64,000 nucleotides of DNA, from contig JBJOHV010000055.1 in the NCBI GenBank assembly GCA_046047495.1, positions 14,959 through 78,958 on the forward strand, in the 5' to 3' direction. Origin of the DNA: NORP240 sp046047495. Lineage in GTDB: Bacteria > Pseudomonadota > Gammaproteobacteria > Pseudomonadales > Pseudohongiellaceae. Of this stretch, positions 1 through 7,412 are shown one piece after another. The position numbers were made by a program, and so were the translations under genes. The notes beneath the pieces were generated by a model. It was not told the DNA's origin, searched no databases, and was given only the letters and a program-made list of their open reading frames with translations. Position 1 is the first letter of the stretch; each line of letters starts with the position of its first letter.

Positions 1-817
1 TGCCGGTGTAGTCCTCCAGCCATTCAAGAGCAGTGGCGTGCAGGTCGAAGATGGCATCCCGGTTGCGGGCGAATTTTTCGGCATCAGTTTCCCGGTGATA
101 TAGGTTGAATTCGCGGCCGTTGCGGCTGGCCGATTCCACCTGCAACTCGCCGGCGGCGAAGGAGAACAGATAGGTGCTGATGGGCAAGGTCTGCGCAAAA
201 CGCAGTATGTGCTGCCGCGGATCGCCGGCATCGCGGGACACCAGTGCCCCATTGGATACCGCCTGCCAGGCTGCCGGAACACTCAGGGTCAGGGTGAAGC
301 GCGCCTTGATGTCGGGTTGCTCGAACACCGGAAACGCGGTGGAAGCCCGATCCGGGACGAACAGGGCATACATGAATTCACCCTGCCGGTTCAGGGCGGC
401 ATCGGTGCTGCGAAATGCGATGTCGATGCGTTGCGGGCCGCTGGACAGATGTCCTGCGGGTATGACGATGTGATCCGGCACCAGAACCGGGTCGATTGTC
501 ACACCATTCACCGCTACCGAAAGCACCTGATCAGCCGGAGCCTGGAAATCCAGCACCAGGGGCTGACTGTTATCAACCAGATCCAGCCCGATGCTGACCT
601 CGCCGGTAACCGGCTCGGACACCTGGGCCGGCAGGCGCAGGTGCAGATCGTATGCCACGTTCCGCAGGGCCAGTGCCCGCTGGCGGGCAAGTTCAGCGGC
701 GACCCCGGGTGCAGGTACGGCGACTTCCGGGGCAACCGGATCAGGTGATTCAGGCATCTTGGCGTCGCAGGTCAGCAGACCGAAGGCAATGAGGCACAGC
801 AACAGGTGTTTTGACAT
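1..817 (-). CDS. M1-family (gluzincin) aminopeptidase, N-terminal part, cut by window edge
   Basis: Reading the minus strand from the ATG at 817 gives 272 codons that run off the window start, so the C-terminal catalytic domain is not visible. The N-terminus is hydrophobic and ends near LLTC, a possible but non-ideal lipobox, so the product is exported and perhaps a lipoprotein. The visible part matches the N-terminal beta-sandwich of M1 aminopeptidases: GEFMYALFVPDRASTAFPVF is followed by EQPDIKARF and later LPISTYLFSFAAGE, both typical of this family. The HEXXH zinc site would lie outside the window, so activity cannot be judged. Family assignment is from motif recognition; substrate is unknown. 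Confidence 0.75.
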   Translation of the reverse strand, partial: MSKHLLLCLIAFGLLTCDAKMPESPDPVAPEVAVPAPGVAAELARQRALALRNVAYDLHLRLPAQVSEPVTGEVSIGLDLVDNSQPLVLDFQAPADQVLSVAVNGVTIDPVLVPDHIVIPAGHLSSGPQRIDIAFRSTDAALNRQGEFMYALFVPDRASTAFPVFEQPDIKARFTLTLSVPAAWQAVSNGALVSRDAGDPRQHILRFAQTLPISTYLFSFAAGELQVESASRNGREFNLYHRETDAEKFARNRDAIFDLHATALEWLEDYTG

Positions 818-908
818 GGCCCGCAGGATACCAGAAATCGGTGCCGGGGAATGGGCTTCTACGGAGTGGTTGAGTCGCCGTGACTGCGCTCCGGGGCAAG
901 GTGGTCAA

Positions 909-932
909 TTTATCCGATTAACTTGCTATGAT
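909..932 (+). promoter_or_regulatory. Possible extended -10 promoter
   Basis: TGCTATGAT at 924-932 is an extended -10 element (TATGAT, 5 of 6 matches to consensus), 33 bases before the next start codon. No good -35 hexamer is visible. The assignment rests on this match alone. Confidence 0.35.
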
Positions 933-964
933 CCATTCAAAAACCAACAACAGGACTACCCCCC

Positions 965-1834
965 ATGCACACGTACACATCTTTCAGCCTGCCCGCCCGA
1001 GTGCTGACCTTTTGGTTGCTGTTTTCCGTCAGCCTGCCCCTGTGGGCCCAGAACGAAGCCTGGACCCGGCCGTTTCCCGCCTTCCGGGTGATCGGCAATC
1101 TGTACGGGGTGGGTACCTATGACCTGGCGGTCTGGCTGATCACCACTGACGATGGCCACTTTCTCATCAATACGGGTCTGGAGGATTCCACCGCCCAGAT
1201 CCGGGCCAACATCGAGTCCCTGGGTTTTCGCCTGGAGGATGTGAAAGTTCTGCTCACCATGCAGGCCCACTGGGATCACACCGCCGCCATGGCGGAGATC
1301 AAGGCCGTCACTGGTGCCGAGGTATGGGCTACGGCCGACGATGCCCGGGTGTTGGCGGACGGCGGCTTCAGCGATGCCCATTTCGGCGGCCGGGAAACCT
1401 TCAAACCGGTAAGCGTGGAACGCATCATACGTGATGGAGAAGTCCTGAGCCTGGGGGATGTCCGACTGACCGTTCATGAACATCCGGGGCACACCGAAGG
1501 CAGTTCCAGTTATTCCATGGTGGTGAACGAGAACGGCCGCGACTACGACGTGGTGATTGCCAACATGGGTACCATCAACCCCGGCAAGGTGCTGACCGGT
1601 GAGCCCACTTATCCCGGTGTAGCGGAGGACTTCGCCAGCACCTACCGCAGGCAGAAGGCCATGGCGGTGGACGTGTGGGTGGCTGCTCATGGGTCCCAGT
1701 ACGGATTGCACGACAAGTGGCAGCCGGGCCAGGCTTATGATCCCGACACCTTTGTGGACCCTGAGGGATTTCTGGCGGCCGTGGAGCGGCTGGAAGCCCT
1801 CTATCTGGAGCAGCTGGCCGCAGAGCGGCGCTGA
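965..1834 (+). CDS. Secreted subclass B3-like metallo-beta-lactamase-fold hydrolase (Gln zinc ligand type)
   Basis: This is a 289-residue protein with a signal peptide (hydrophobic residues 10-27, cleavage probably after WA at 27-28), so it is periplasmic. The zinc motif is Q100-A-H102-W-D104-H105, with H176 (HPGHTEGSS) and H242 (AAHGSQYGLHDK) as the other ligands. This is the subclass B3 pattern, except that Gln replaces the usual first His, as in GOB-type enzymes. The length fits B3 enzymes (about 280-290). An AGGA-like Shine-Dalgarno lies about 10 bases before ATG 965. It stands alone. It could hydrolyse beta-lactams, or be a B3-like lactonase or other hydrolase; sequence cannot settle the substrate. 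Confidence 0.85.
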   Translation: MHTYTSFSLPARVLTFWLLFSVSLPLWAQNEAWTRPFPAFRVIGNLYGVGTYDLAVWLITTDDGHFLINTGLEDSTAQIRANIESLGFRLEDVKVLLTMQAHWDHTAAMAEIKAVTGAEVWATADDARVLADGGFSDAHFGGRETFKPVSVERIIRDGEVLSLGDVRLTVHEHPGHTEGSSSYSMVVNENGRDYDVVIANMGTINPGKVLTGEPTYPGVAEDFASTYRRQKAMAVDVWVAAHGSQYGLHDKWQPGQAYDPDTFVDPEGFLAAVERLEALYLEQLAAERR

Positions 1835-1849
1835 GGGCTCCGGCGGGGA

Positions 1850-2269
1850 TTACGGGACGGTTGGCTGGCGGGGTTCCAGTCGCATGACGATGCGTTCGGA
1901 GTCGAAACGGGCGATGATGGACGGATCGGTTTCCCTGACAGCCATCATGGGGTGAACCCGGTCGCTGCCGGCAAAGCGGATGCGTACGCGGGGATCCTGC
2001 TGGATATTCTGGTACCACTGGCGGTCTTCCGCCGGGTCGATGTAAAGGACCCCATCCTCCAGGAAGAAACCGATGTTGACCGAGTAGGGATCGTCGGGGC
2101 GGGTCTCGATCTGCAGAACGCCTTCGGCGGTGGGTAAGGCGGTCAGCGGTGTCTCTTTACCAGCAAGCCGACCGCCGGCAAACAGCCCCAACGGCTCTCC
2201 GCAGGCGGACAGGCACATCAGCAGCAGAACTGTTGCGAGGGATCGCAATGGCTGGCAGCGCCATGTCAC
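1850..2269 (-). CDS. Small lipoprotein with split beta-barrel (PNPOx/FDOR-like) domain
   Basis: The 139-residue product begins with a signal peptide ending in the lipobox LSAC (Cys23), so it is an envelope lipoprotein. The remainder resembles flavin/deazaflavin-binding split beta-barrel proteins: VNIGFFLEDGVLYID followed by WYQNIQQDPRVRIRFAG, which has the W-x-x-N-x-x-x-x-P-x-V pattern of that superfamily. The cofactor cannot be read from sequence. It starts 3 bases after the ilvD stop codon and is probably co-transcribed with it. A similar small domain occurs at 51806-52300. Family assignment is tentative. Confidence 0.55.
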   Translation of the reverse strand: MTWRCQPLRSLATVLLLMCLSACGEPLGLFAGGRLAGKETPLTALPTAEGVLQIETRPDDPYSVNIGFFLEDGVLYIDPAEDRQWYQNIQQDPRVRIRFAGSDRVHPMMAVRETDPSIIARFDSERIVMRLEPRQPTVP

Positions 2270-2272
2270 CTG

Positions 2273-3955
2273 TTACAACTCAAGATTCTTGTCCGTCACC
2301 GCGCCTTCCGAGGCGGAGGTGACATGGGCGGCGTATTTGGCCAGCACGCCGCGGGTGTAGCGGGGTGCGGGCTTCTGCCACTGGGCCAGGCGCGCGGCGA
2401 TCTCGGAATCGGACAGGTGCAGGGTGATCTCGTTGGTCTCCGCGTCCACGGAGATCCTGTCGCCGGTGCGCACGATGGCGATGGGACCGCCTTCGATGGC
2501 CTCCGGTGTGATGTGGCCCACCACGAAGCCGTGGGAACCGCCGGAGAATCTGCCGTCGGTGATGAGTGCGACATCCTTGCCCAGCCCTTTGCCCATGATG
2601 GCGGAGGTGGGGCTCAGCATTTCCCGCATGCCCGGTGCGCCCTTGGGCCCTTCGTAGCGGATCACCAGTACATCACCTTTCACCACGGTGCCGTCCAGAA
2701 CGCCCTTGAGACATTCCTCTTCCGACTCGAACACCCGGGCATTGCCGGTGAACTGCAGGCCCTCCTTGCCGGTGATCTTGGCCACCGCGCCGGTGGGTGC
2801 CAGGTTGCCCCTTAAAATCACCAGGTGGCTGTCTTTCTTGATGGGGTTGTCGAAGTCGCGGATGATGTCCTGGCCGGCGGGGTAGTCTGCCACCTCGGCC
2901 AGATTTTCCGCCAGGGTCCTGCCGGTGACGGTCATGCAGGAGCCGTCCAGCATACCGGCCTTGAGCATGCGCTTCATCAGGGGCTGGATGCCGCCGATCT
3001 TGATCAGTTCCGACATCAGGTAGGTGCCGCTGGGTTTGAGGTCCGCCAACATGGGGATCTTCTTGCCGATGCGGGTGAAGTCGTCCAGCTCCAGGGGAAC
3101 CTTCATGGTGTGGGCCATGGCCAGCAGATGCAGAACGGCGTTGGTCGAGCCACCCAGGGCGATGACCACTTTGATGGCGTTCTCGAATGCCGCACGGGTC
3201 ATGATGTCGGAAGGTTTGATGTCCTTCTCGATGAGATTCATGATGGCAGCACCGGCGCGCCGGCAATCGTCCTCTTTCTCCGCCGAGATGGCATCCTGGG
3301 CCGAGCTGTTGGGCAGGCTCATGCCCAGGGCCTCGATGGCGGACGCCATGGTATTGGCCGTGTACATGCCGCCGCAGGAACCGGGCCCGGGGATGGCGGT
3401 CTCCTCGATGTTCTTCAGCTGGATGTCGGAAATCTTGCCGGCCGCCCGCTCGCCCACCGCCTCGAACACCGAGATGATGTTGGTGTGATTGGGGCCGGGC
3501 TGGATGGTGCCGCCGTAAATGAAGATGGACGGGCGGTTGAGGCGTGACAGGCCCATGATCAGGCCCGGCATGTTCTTGTCGCAGCCGCCGATGGCGATGA
3601 TGCCATCATGGCCCATGCAGCCGGATACGGTCTCGATGCTGTCGGCAATCACTTCCCGTGACACCAGGGAATACTTCATGCCCTCGGTGCCCATGGAGAT
3701 GCCGTCGGAGATGGTGATCGTGTTGTAGATGACCCCTTTGCCGCCGGCGGCGTCCACTGCGCTGTTGACGTCCTCCGCCAGCTTGTTGATGTGCATGTTG
3801 CAGGGGGTCACCATGGCCCAGGTGGAGGCCACGCCGATCTGGGGTTTCCTGAAATCGGCATCCTGGAAACCCACCGCCCGCAGCATGGCGCGGCTGGGTG
3901 CCTGCTCCATGCCATCCACCACTTCCGAGGAATACTTGCGTTTCTTGTCCGTCAT
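2273..3955 (-). CDS. ilvD: Dihydroxy-acid dehydratase IlvD
   Basis: IlvD dehydrates 2,3-dihydroxy-isovalerate and 2,3-dihydroxy-methylvalerate to the 2-keto acids in cytosolic valine, leucine and isoleucine synthesis. The 560-residue length is that of the short form of the family. Three conserved cysteines for the Fe-S cluster are visible: C52 (MVTPCNMH), C125 (GGCDKNMPG) and C194 (PGPGSCGGMYTAN). The C-terminal RFSGGSHGFVVGHITPEA block is also typical. The start at 3955 opens the conserved N-terminus MTDKKRKYSSEVVDGMEQAP. A small lipoprotein gene follows after 3 bases. The upstream divergent gap holds the first copy of the dispersed palindrome. Confidence 0.97.
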   Translation of the reverse strand: MTDKKRKYSSEVVDGMEQAPSRAMLRAVGFQDADFRKPQIGVASTWAMVTPCNMHINKLAEDVNSAVDAAGGKGVIYNTITISDGISMGTEGMKYSLVSREVIADSIETVSGCMGHDGIIAIGGCDKNMPGLIMGLSRLNRPSIFIYGGTIQPGPNHTNIISVFEAVGERAAGKISDIQLKNIEETAIPGPGSCGGMYTANTMASAIEALGMSLPNSSAQDAISAEKEDDCRRAGAAIMNLIEKDIKPSDIMTRAAFENAIKVVIALGGSTNAVLHLLAMAHTMKVPLELDDFTRIGKKIPMLADLKPSGTYLMSELIKIGGIQPLMKRMLKAGMLDGSCMTVTGRTLAENLAEVADYPAGQDIIRDFDNPIKKDSHLVILRGNLAPTGAVAKITGKEGLQFTGNARVFESEEECLKGVLDGTVVKGDVLVIRYEGPKGAPGMREMLSPTSAIMGKGLGKDVALITDGRFSGGSHGFVVGHITPEAIEGGPIAIVRTGDRISVDAETNEITLHLSDSEIAARLAQWQKPAPRYTRGVLAKYAAHVTSASEGAVTDKNLEL

Positions 3956-4048
3956 GTCGCTGCCTGTGCCGATGCCATCTGGGTTGAAAAAGAAGGCGCG
4001 TATTGTCCAACAAAGCCACCCGAGGGTCCAGACGGGCGAAGAGAGAGA

Positions 4049-4125
4049 GGGACACTGATAACTTAATAACTTAACCCATGGACACTGATGGCCTGTCCCT
4101 TAAGTTATTAAGTTATCAGTGTCCC
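4049..4125. repeat. Dispersed palindromic element, copy 1
   Basis: Arms at 4049-4074 and 4100-4125 are perfect 26-bp reverse complements, with outer end GGGACACTGATAACTTAATA, around a 25-base loop. The loop itself contains another GGACACTGAT. Three further copies are at 9828, 36662 and 51672. This copy lies between the divergent genes ilvD and ada-alkA, so it is not simply a 3'-end terminator. Confidence 0.95.
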
Positions 4126-4187
4126 TGGTTTGATGATGAGGTCCGAAAACGGCCAGCCTAGGGGCGGAAAGGGCGTATCATGCCGCC

Positions 4188-5675
4188 ATGGAAACTCGTC
4201 ATCTGCTCAACAGCGACGAACTGGAACAGGCCCGTCAGACCCGGGATCCCCGTTTCGACGGCCGCTTCTTCGTCGGCGTGCTCACCACCGGCATCTACTG
4301 TCGGCCGGTGTGTCCGGTGCGGATTCCCAGGAAGGAGAACGTGCAGCTGTATCCCACGGCCGCCGCCGCCGCGGAAGCCGGGTTCAGGCCCTGTCTGCGC
4401 TGCCGTCCGGAAACCTCCCCCGGCACACCCGCGTGGCTGGGTTCGTCCTGGAAAGTGTCCCGCGCCCTGCAACTGATCGACCGGGGACTGGTGGATGATG
4501 GTTCCCTGGATCAGCTTGCTGCGCAGCTGGAGGTGGGTACCCGTCAGTTGTCCCGACTGTTCAAGAAACACATCGGCGCCTCGCCGGTCAGCGTGGCCCA
4601 GACCCGTCGACTGCATTTTGCCAAGCAATTGATCGATGACACTGATCTCACCATGACCGAGATCTGTTTTGCCGCCGGTTTCGGCAGCGTGCGACGCTTC
4701 AATGCCCTGTTCCAGTCGGTCTACGGCCGCAGCCCCAGCCGCTTGCGGGGCAGCCGCGGACGGCTGCCGCGTAGCGAGGCCGGCATCGCCCTGGACCTGC
4801 GCTACCGACCGCCATTCGACTGGCGCTCCATGCTGGATTTTTTTGCCCTGCGGGCCATTCCCGGTGTGGAATGCGTGGGAGACAGCAGCTACCAGCGCAC
4901 CATCAGTCGCCATGGCAAAGCGGGGGTGATCCGGGTGGATTTTCACGGGACGGACAACCGGGTGCGTCTGCAGGTGGATTTTCCCGACACCAGTCAGTTG
5001 CTGCCCATCGTGGAGCAGGTGCGGTGCCTGTTCGACCTGCGGGCCGACAGCCTGGAGATTCAGGGGGCCCTGGCCCAGGACCCGCTGCTGGCACCGCTGG
5101 TGGAGTGCTATCCCGGATTGCGGGTACCGGGCTGCTGGGACGGTCTGGAAGTGGCGATACGGGCGGTGCTGGGCCAGCAGGTGTCGGTGAAAGGTGCCAG
5201 CACCCTGATGGCGCGGCTTGTGCAGCGGTTGGGCACACCGCTCAACGGTCCTGCCGAGGACGGGCAGGGCGGTCCGATCAGGGTATTCCCCAGTCCCCAA
5301 CACTTGTTGGATGGTGATTACAGTGGCCTCGGCATCACCGGCCAGCGTATCGACGCCATCAAGACATTGGCACGGCAGGTGCTCGACGGCAGCCTGCTCA
5401 TCGACGGCAGCCTGGAGACAGCACCCTTTGTGGATGCCATCACCCGCATCAAGGGCATCGGCACCTGGACGGCCCAGTACATTGCCCTGCGGGCCCTGAA
5501 CGATCCCGACGCCTTCCCTGACGGTGATCTGGTGCTGCAGCAGGTGGCCGGCTGGCCGGGCCCACGGCTCAGTGCCCGGCAGCTGGCGGCCCGTTCCCAA
5601 CCCTGGAAACCCTGGCGTGCCTACGCCGTGATGTTGTTATGGAAACACGCCCAAGCCCTGAGGAGCATGACATGA
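4188..5675 (+). CDS. Ada-type sensor/AraC regulator fused to AlkA-type 3-methyladenine DNA glycosylase
   Basis: This 495-residue fusion carries an Ada zinc domain with four cysteines (C38, C42, C69, C72), where methyl-phosphotriesters are accepted in Ada. An AraC-type helix-turn-helix follows at about 90-185. The AlkA N-terminal fold is at about 195-310 and the HhH-GPD glycosylase domain at about 320-480, with the hairpin IKGIGTWTAQYIALRAL. Asp447, in the segment FPDGDLVL, is the likely catalytic Asp by alignment with AlkA. It therefore combines alkylation sensing, transcription control and base excision. It lacks the Ada O6-methyltransferase domain, which the next gene (ogt) supplies; the two overlap by an ATGA. 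AdaA-AlkA fusions are known in other bacteria. Confidence 0.92.
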   Translation: METRHLLNSDELEQARQTRDPRFDGRFFVGVLTTGIYCRPVCPVRIPRKENVQLYPTAAAAAEAGFRPCLRCRPETSPGTPAWLGSSWKVSRALQLIDRGLVDDGSLDQLAAQLEVGTRQLSRLFKKHIGASPVSVAQTRRLHFAKQLIDDTDLTMTEICFAAGFGSVRRFNALFQSVYGRSPSRLRGSRGRLPRSEAGIALDLRYRPPFDWRSMLDFFALRAIPGVECVGDSSYQRTISRHGKAGVIRVDFHGTDNRVRLQVDFPDTSQLLPIVEQVRCLFDLRADSLEIQGALAQDPLLAPLVECYPGLRVPGCWDGLEVAIRAVLGQQVSVKGASTLMARLVQRLGTPLNGPAEDGQGGPIRVFPSPQHLLDGDYSGLGITGQRIDAIKTLARQVLDGSLLIDGSLETAPFVDAITRIKGIGTWTAQYIALRALNDPDAFPDGDLVLQQVAGWPGPRLSARQLAARSQPWKPWRAYAVMLLWKHAQALRSMT

Positions 5676-6169
5676 CCACCTACTATGACTATCTCGATAC
5701 ACCCATCGGCAGTCTGCTGCTGGCCGGCGACGGCAAGGCCCTGACCCTGTTGGGCTTTCCCCGCGGCAGCCAGCGCAAGCGCCATGGCCAGGACTGGGTG
5801 CGGGCCCCGGAGAAATTCACCGAGACTGCCCGCCAGCTGCGTGCCTATTTCGACGGAGAACTCACTGATTTCGATCTGCCCCTGGCACCGGCTGGCACCG
5901 AGTTTCAGCGCAAAGTGTGGCGGGCGCTGCAGGACATTCCCTATGGAGAAACCCGCAGTTACGGGGAAATCGCCCGCCGGATCGGCAAGCCCACCGCATC
6001 ACGGGCAGTGGGTGCGGCGAACGGGCAGAATCCCATCCCCGTGATCATTCCCTGCCACCGGGTGATCGGCGCCAGCGGCAAACTGGTGGGCTTCGGCGGC
6101 GGCCTTCCCACCAAGCAGAAACTGCTGGCCCTGGAGCAGCGACAGCGGCGTCCCGAACTGGATTTGTAA
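5672..6169 (+). CDS. ogt: Methylated-DNA-protein cysteine methyltransferase
   Basis: The suicide enzyme moves methyl groups from O6-methylguanine in DNA to its own cysteine, here C128 in the PCHRVIG motif, with GTEFQRKVWRALQDIPYGET as the DNA-binding part upstream. I prefer the ATG at 5672 (165 residues, MTTYYDYLDTPIGSLLL) over an in-frame ATG at 5639. It has AGGAG 6 bases upstream and forms an ATGA overlap with the stop of the Ada-AlkA fusion, implying translational coupling. Together the two genes form a compact alkylation-damage operon, probably induced by the Ada-like sensor. Confidence 0.95.
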   Translation: MTTYYDYLDTPIGSLLLAGDGKALTLLGFPRGSQRKRHGQDWVRAPEKFTETARQLRAYFDGELTDFDLPLAPAGTEFQRKVWRALQDIPYGETRSYGEIARRIGKPTASRAVGAANGQNPIPVIIPCHRVIGASGKLVGFGGGLPTKQKLLALEQRQRRPELDL

Positions 6170-6247
6170 GGAATGTCCTGGGCAGGAGTGGAACTTCACC
6201 GGGATTTGCCAGTCACACACCTGTAAAGCATCAGCCGGGGAAACGGT

Positions 6248-7099
6248 GTGACAACAAGGGATCGGGAAGCACAGGACCTGCGCCTGGGTGACGGCAGTGG
6301 TGTCCTGGACGAGCCCGCCGACTCTCGGCCCGGACCCAGGCGGTCCCCCCAGCCCTTGGGGATTGCCCTCTGTATCAGCCTGCTGGTCAACACCCTGGCC
6401 CTGGGTCTGCTGGCCATGTCCCTGCCTCGCCAGTCCACATCCTGGCCGGATCCACAGGCCAAGGTGCTGACGATAGGTCTGCGGGCGGGCAATCCCCAGG
6501 CGCGTCAGCCGCAGAACCCGCAGACACCCGATGAGGGACCGGCGGATCCGCAGGTCAATCCTGTTCCCGAGCTCGGGCTGCCGGACCCGGTGCCTGCCGA
6601 TACCGCGATCGACGTGCCGAGCAAGACCCCCCTGGTTGCGGAGGCCGGCGGACCGGTCGACCCACGCCGCATCGATGAGGAGAATCCAACGTCTTCGCCG
6701 GGTCTCCTGATACCCGATGTTAGGGCGATTCGCCAGGCGGTGGCAGCCGCGCTGGATGCGGACACCGTTCCCGCTCCGGCGTGCAGCTACCTGCAAGCAC
6801 AGAACGAGCTGCTGATTTGCCCTGAAGTCGATATCGACCGGATCGCCCCGGAGGAAGAAACCCGGCGGCGGTCGGTGGTGTTGTCGGAGTTGGGCGTGGA
6901 GCAGGTGCTGGGGCGTTTGCAAAATCTGGCGGAGGTGCTGCCGTCGGCGACGCTGCTGCAGGCAGAGCTGCTGGAAGCCACCCGCGGTTTCCCGTCCGCG
7001 GGCGAGCGGGGTATTCGGGCCATCAACGACCAGATGCATCGCGATGAGGCGGCGCATCAGCAGGCCAGCCGGGTATTTGGGCCCTGTGCCACGTGCTGA
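6248..7099 (+). CDS. Single-pass membrane protein with Pro-rich periplasmic region, unknown function
   Basis: The 283-residue product starts at GTG 6248, chosen because GGGGAAAC stands just upstream. One membrane segment (about residues 37-58, GIALCISLLVNTLALGLLAM) follows a short cytoplasmic tail. It leads into a Pro/Asp-rich stretch (about 60-160) and an Ala/Glu/Leu-rich helical C-terminus with Cys near 176, 188, 280 and 283. The layout resembles TonB-like or other envelope-spanning proteins, but I see no TonB C-terminal domain. I do not recognise the family. It follows ogt by 78 bases and may belong to the same unit. Confidence 0.65.
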   Translation: MTTRDREAQDLRLGDGSGVLDEPADSRPGPRRSPQPLGIALCISLLVNTLALGLLAMSLPRQSTSWPDPQAKVLTIGLRAGNPQARQPQNPQTPDEGPADPQVNPVPELGLPDPVPADTAIDVPSKTPLVAEAGGPVDPRRIDEENPTSSPGLLIPDVRAIRQAVAAALDADTVPAPACSYLQAQNELLICPEVDIDRIAPEEETRRRSVVLSELGVEQVLGRLQNLAEVLPSATLLQAELLEATRGFPSAGERGIRAINDQMHRDEAAHQQASRVFGPCATC

Positions 7100-7176
7100 C
7101 CCGCGGTGCCAGGTCCGGCTCCAGTGGCGTACCGGTGGGCAAAGTGGCCGCGATCACATCCGCGGTCAATTTCTCC

Positions 7177-7206
7177 GCGACAGCTTTCAATCAGGCTGGC
7201 TATAAT
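7177..7206 (+). promoter_or_regulatory. Probable sigma70 promoter of the MATE gene
   Basis: GCGACA at 7177-7182 (4 of 6) and a perfect TATAAT at 7201-7206 are 18 bases apart. The predicted start near 7213 would give a leader of about 200 bases before the MATE gene. This gap (7100-7412) also holds the mini-ORF, hairpin and palindrome listed next, and nothing else I can identify. Confidence 0.6.
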
Positions 7207-7236
7207 CGCCGCAGTTTTTTTTCAGGAGTTTCACCT

Positions 7237-7260
7237 GTGAGCCTCAGCCACCGTTCCTAG
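7237..7260 (+). CDS. Possible 7-codon leader peptide
   Basis: A GTG at 7237 preceded by CAGGAG (spacing about 8) opens an ORF of seven codons (MSLSHRS) ending in TAG at 7258. It lies inside the predicted leader of the MATE gene. The good ribosome site before such a short ORF suggests a leader peptide, but it could be chance. Confidence 0.3.
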   Translation: MSLSHRS

Positions 7261-7291
7261 ATTGATGGCATTGCCTTCCCCCTGATCCGAT

Positions 7292-7314
7292 CCCGGCAGT
7301 CCCTCTGTGCCGGG
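7292..7314 (+). other. Hairpin in MATE leader
   Basis: CCCGGCA at 7292-7298 pairs with TGCCGGG at 7308-7314 around a 9-base loop. There is no T-run, so it is not an intrinsic terminator as it stands. Confidence 0.4.
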
Positions 7315-7364
7315 CAGCCCGATTTCCTGTAAGCCAATGACCTTTCAATCTGACTGTCATGCCG

Positions 7365-7379
7365 CGGTCACGGTGACCG
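7365..7379. promoter_or_regulatory. Perfect 15-bp palindrome, possible operator
   Basis: CGGTCACGGTGACCG is a perfect 7-1-7 palindrome, 33 bases before the MATE start codon. It might bind a dimeric regulator. No family is assigned. Confidence 0.3.
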
Positions 7380-7412
7380 TGGTCAATACGGCTTGCAGCG
7401 GAAAACAACATC

